A stretch of 64,000 nucleotides of DNA from Brachybacterium epidermidis (GTDB taxonomy: Bacteria; Actinomycetota; Actinomycetes; Actinomycetales; Dermabacteraceae): NCBI RefSeq assembly GCF_015209585.1, contig NZ_JADEYR010000005.1:124001-188000 (forward strand), in the 5' to 3' direction. Positions 61,506 to 64,000 of this stretch are shown here, piece by piece (the stretch's first letter is position 1; each line of letters begins with the position of its first letter). A program made the position numbers and the translations under genes. The notes under the pieces were generated by a model. The model saw only the letters and a list, made by a program, of their open reading frames with translations. It was not told the origin of the DNA and ran no database searches.

Positions 61506-62670
61506 CCGGCCTGGCAACCCTCGCCGGGCCGTGCGCCAGGGCGGAGCGTCCGCCCTCCTGCCGGCGCAGCAGCGCATCGCGCAGGTACGGCATGGCCAGC
61601 TCCACCAGGCCGCGGCCGGCGGGACGGATCATCTCGTCGGCGATCAGGCGTGCCCGGTACACGTTCTGGTTGTTCAGGTCGATGCCCATGCGGCGGGCGA
61701 TGTCGGCCACCGCGGAGGGGCCGTCGTCCTCGAGCATGGCCATCAGGTAGTCGTTCTTGCGACCGGTGATGTCGCGCAGAGCGGGGCCGTGCACGTTGTG
61801 CACCATGGCATCGATCGCGTACTCGCGCGCACCCTCCACGTCCTCCACCTCGATCGTCTCCTCGGTGCCGCTGCGCTGCCAGGCCTCGGCGCCGACCACC
61901 TGGATCAGGTACGGGTAGCCCTGGGAGATATCGCCGGCGCGCACGGCCGCCTCGGGGGTGATGTGCTTGTCGGTGTCGGCGACCGTGGTCATGATGACCT
62001 GCGCGGCCGTGCCCACGTCCACGCTGCCGATCTCCACCTGGTGGGCGCGGCGCAGGAACGTGGTCTTGGGATTGGCGAGCAGTTCGTCCACGCCCGCCCG
62101 CACCCCTGCGGCCACGAAGCCGGCCGCGTGGCCGCGCTGCCCCAGGTCCTGCATGTGCTGGGTGATAACGTGGACCTGCTCCGGATCAGCCGACTGCACC
62201 TCGTCCAGCAGCACCAGCAGCCCGCCGCCGCGCAGCGAGGCCAGGGACGCCAGGCGGTCCAGCAGCACCGCCAGCGGCACCTCCTCCTCGTCGTACCGGC
62301 TGCTGACCTCCCGCCCCACGCTCGCCCCCGCGCCCATCGCGGTGATGCTCGCGGAGGTGAGGCGGGAGCTGCTCGCCTGGGGATCCAGGTCCCGCAGCAC
62401 GTGCACGGCGCGGCCGCGCAGCTCCTCGGCCAGGGAGTCCGAGGAGGTGTGCAGCACGATGACCTCCCAGCCCACCTCCTCGGCGACGTCGTGGAACTGG
62501 GACAGCAGCACCGTCTTGCCCACACCGCGGGCACCGGAGATCAGCACGGAGCGATGGCCGGCCGGGCGGGTGCCCTCCAGGGCCTCGGTGAAGTCCTCCA
62601 CCGGGGTGCCCTGCATGGCCAGCACCGGCGGAGTGAGCCCGAAGCCGGGGGTGAACGGGTTGCGGTCCAT
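61462..62670 (-). CDS. AAA-type ATP-binding protein
   Basis: From ATG 62670 (AGGAGG site) the protein has 402 residues. Walker A GARGVGKT is at 46-53, Walker B LLVLLDEVQSAD near 152-163, and a C-terminal winged-helix-like part (GPSAVADIARRMGIDLNNQNVYRARLIADEMIRPAGRGLVELAMPYLRDAL). This is the Cdc6/MalT-like STAND/archaeal ATPase type. The last 30 residues overlap the transporter remnant antisense and look unstructured, so the normal stop may have been lost. Role unknown; the adjacent repeats are noted. Confidence 0.85.
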   Translation of the reverse strand: MDRNPFTPGFGLTPPVLAMQGTPVEDFTEALEGTRPAGHRSVLISGARGVGKTVLLSQFHDVAEEVGWEVIVLHTSSDSLAEELRGRAVHVLRDLDPQASSSRLTSASITAMGAGASVGREVSSRYDEEEVPLAVLLDRLASLASLRGGGLLVLLDEVQSADPEQVHVITQHMQDLGQRGHAAGFVAAGVRAGVDELLANPKTTFLRRAHQVEIGSVDVGTAAQVIMTTVADTDKHITPEAAVRAGDISQGYPYLIQVVGAEAWQRSGTEETIEVEDVEGAREYAIDAMVHNVHGPALRDITGRKNDYLMAMLEDDGPSAVADIARRMGIDLNNQNVYRARLIADEMIRPAGRGLVELAMPYLRDALLRRQEGGRSALAHGPARVARPVRRRPPRGSGGRTG

Positions 62671-62736
62671 CGGGCCTCCTGCGGCGGGACGTGCAGTCGT
62701 CGCGGCCAGCGTACCCACCCGATGCGCTACATGCTG

Positions 62737-64000
62737 TTACGGAGTGTTACTTGCAGCGGTCTCGGCCCGTCGGAGCCGCTCAGAACGACGGAACCAGCCC
62801 AACAGCACCCCGGGCACGAAGCGGTCCACCAGCGGGGCCACGAAGCGGGCCAGCAGCTCCACGATCGCGCCGATCACGAAGGCCACCAGCGGCATCCACG
62901 CACCCAGGGCCAGCGCGAATGCACCATCGCCCAGCATTCCCATCTCCACCCGCACACTGGTCCACACCAGCGCCAGCAGCACCAGCGAGCACACGAAGTA
63001 GGCGACGGGCAGGGCGATCCAGGAGGCGATCACACCCATGGCGTTGTCCTTGGCGATCACCCGATCGCGGTTCCACAGCAGGGGGATCGCCAGCAGCACC
63101 AGCACAGCGAACAGCACCATCGGAATCCACACGTACCAGGGCAGGTCGAAGAACCACAGGAACTCGTCGAGCTGCCCGCTGCCGAAGTCACCGAGGTCTC
63201 CGCGCGTGGTCACGTGCACCGGGACGAGCAGCATCCCCAGGCCGACGAGCACGCCCAGCCCGGTGAGCCCCCAGACCGGCAGCAGCAGGAACAGGGAGAG
63301 CGCGGTGTCGACCTCCCCGTCGACGGCCATCCGGATCGCGCTGACCGCCGCTGCCATCACACCGACGGGGATCGCGAAGGTCAGGGCGTGCACCAGTGCC
63401 AGGCGGGGTGCAGCCGCGAGATCCGCGACCAGCGGCCACCAGGACGGCTTGGTGCTGCCGGCCAGGTGGCCCAGGAACAGCGCCAGCCCGCTCAGCAGCC
63501 AGGTGCCCATGAACATGTCCGCCCCGGCCGCGTGCATGGACATCGACATCCCCACCGAGTCGTCGACGAAGGCGAAGGCCGTGACACGGGTGACCAGCAG
63601 TGCGACCGCCGCCAGCGCGAAGCCGGAGACCCCCGACCACAGCAGGGCACCGAGCGGGCCGTTGGAGCTCCAGCGGCCGCTGCCCCAGCGGCGCTGGACG
63701 AACCGGGCACCGAGGAAGGCCGTCGCCGTCAGCGCCACCGTGATCAGCAGCGGCATCCCCCGCCATCCGGCCTCCATGCTCCCGAGGAAGCCCAGGTCGA
63801 GCTCCATGCCATAGGAGCCGAAGGTGCCCAGGGCCACCAGCTGGAACGGGATGCCCAGCAGGCCCACGATCACCCGCCATCCGTCCCCCGGGGAGGCACC
63901 CGAGCCACCGCCGGGACCTGACGGAGCACCGAGCGGATCGGTGCCGCCGCTCGGGATGTCGTTGGGCCCGCCGGTGAGGGCAGCCAGGAACAGCGAGGCC
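62737..64000 (-). CDS. integral membrane protein, N-terminus outside window
   Basis: The frame is open through the window edge (codons in phase with 63999), so the true start is outside; the ATG-like position at 63873 is internal. At least 420 residues with about nine membrane segments, GFALAAVALLVTRVTAF, LVALGTFGSYGMELDLGFLGSMEAGWRGMPLLI, a Met-rich SVGMSMSMHAAGADMFMGTWLL stretch and a basic C-terminus. No family was recognised. It precedes the AAA ATPase on the same strand, 66 bases apart. Confidence 0.8.
   Translation of the reverse strand, partial: ASLFLAALTGGPNDIPSGGTDPLGAPSGPGGGSGASPGDGWRVIVGLLGIPFQLVALGTFGSYGMELDLGFLGSMEAGWRGMPLLITVALTATAFLGARFVQRRWGSGRWSSNGPLGALLWSGVSGFALAAVALLVTRVTAFAFVDDSVGMSMSMHAAGADMFMGTWLLSGLALFLGHLAGSTKPSWWPLVADLAAAPRLALVHALTFAIPVGVMAAAVSAIRMAVDGEVDTALSLFLLLPVWGLTGLGVLVGLGMLLVPVHVTTRGDLGDFGSGQLDEFLWFFDLPWYVWIPMVLFAVLVLLAIPLLWNRDRVIAKDNAMGVIASWIALPVAYFVCSLVLLALVWTSVRVEMGMLGDGAFALALGAWMPLVAFVIGAIVELLARFVAPLVDRFVPGVLLGWFRRSERLRRAETAASNTP

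Overview
The window is 64 kb of very GC-rich DNA (by eye about 70% G+C) with many GTG starts and strong third-position G/C bias. It reads as a chromosomal segment of a high-GC actinobacterium. The gene content (upp near tadA, MmpL/MarR pair, PknB-like kinase, PP2C phosphatase, DUF3870, CsbD, dnaB) and style resemble Micrococcales, perhaps Dermabacteraceae/Brachybacterium. That placement is inference; no similarity search was run. A recurrent feature is leaderless gene starts: a TANNNT -10 box ends 5-7 bases before the start codon of at least fourteen genes.

Layout. 1-5 kb (minus strand): M20 amidohydrolase, alpha/beta hydrolase, tadA, a VapBC-like toxin-antitoxin pair and two membrane proteins. 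5.3-7.2 kb (plus): upp, then a palindrome and direct repeats, a methionine-rich 36-codon ORF, and an orphan OmpR-type winged-helix regulator. 8.4-15 kb: PP2C phosphatase diverging from a MinD/ParA-like ATPase, then a SNF2 helicase and SWIM protein. 15-21 kb: serine hydrolase, Ser/Thr kinase, small membrane protein, a frameshifted lipoprotein and an alkaline-phosphatase-superfamily protein. 22-30 kb: PatB-type C-S lyase, an HSL-type hydrolase lacking its serine, SRPBCC, MFS, DUF3870, and a DUF819 transporter / dipeptide epimerase / NlpC-P60 operon that looks like a murein-peptide salvage pathway. 30-41 kb: TetR regulator diverging from a glycosyltransferase with an operator over its start codon, beta-lactamase-like protein, nadE, CsbD, DoxX, gabD, NUDIX, aminopeptidase-like hydrolase, DUF421 and dnaB. 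41-49 kb: POT peptide transporter followed by a 41-bp repeat array born from its own 3' end, a long hairpin, an MmpL exporter with a divergent MarR gene, GNAT, and a PLP decarboxylase. 49.3-50.4 kb: an IS30-family insertion next to a short ORF resembling the start of an AlbA_2-type protein. 50.6-64 kb: helical-repeat protein, HAE1-type RND exporter, frameshifted lipoprotein, MATE exporter, an HTTM-like pair, 480 bp of tandem repeats, a DHA2 transporter remnant, an AAA ATPase and a partial membrane protein.

Four genes (at about 14.9, 15.3, 19.1 and 57.5 kb) carry an apparent one-base deletion, mostly at short C/G runs, that splits an otherwise natural protein. This could be assembly error or real decay and affects how those loci should be read. 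No rRNA, tRNA or CRISPR array was recognised. No obvious large undescribed multi-gene system was found; the most interesting items are the murein-salvage operon with a DUF819 carrier, the Met-rich leader-like ORF, and the operator/leaderless-start arrangement at 31 kb.
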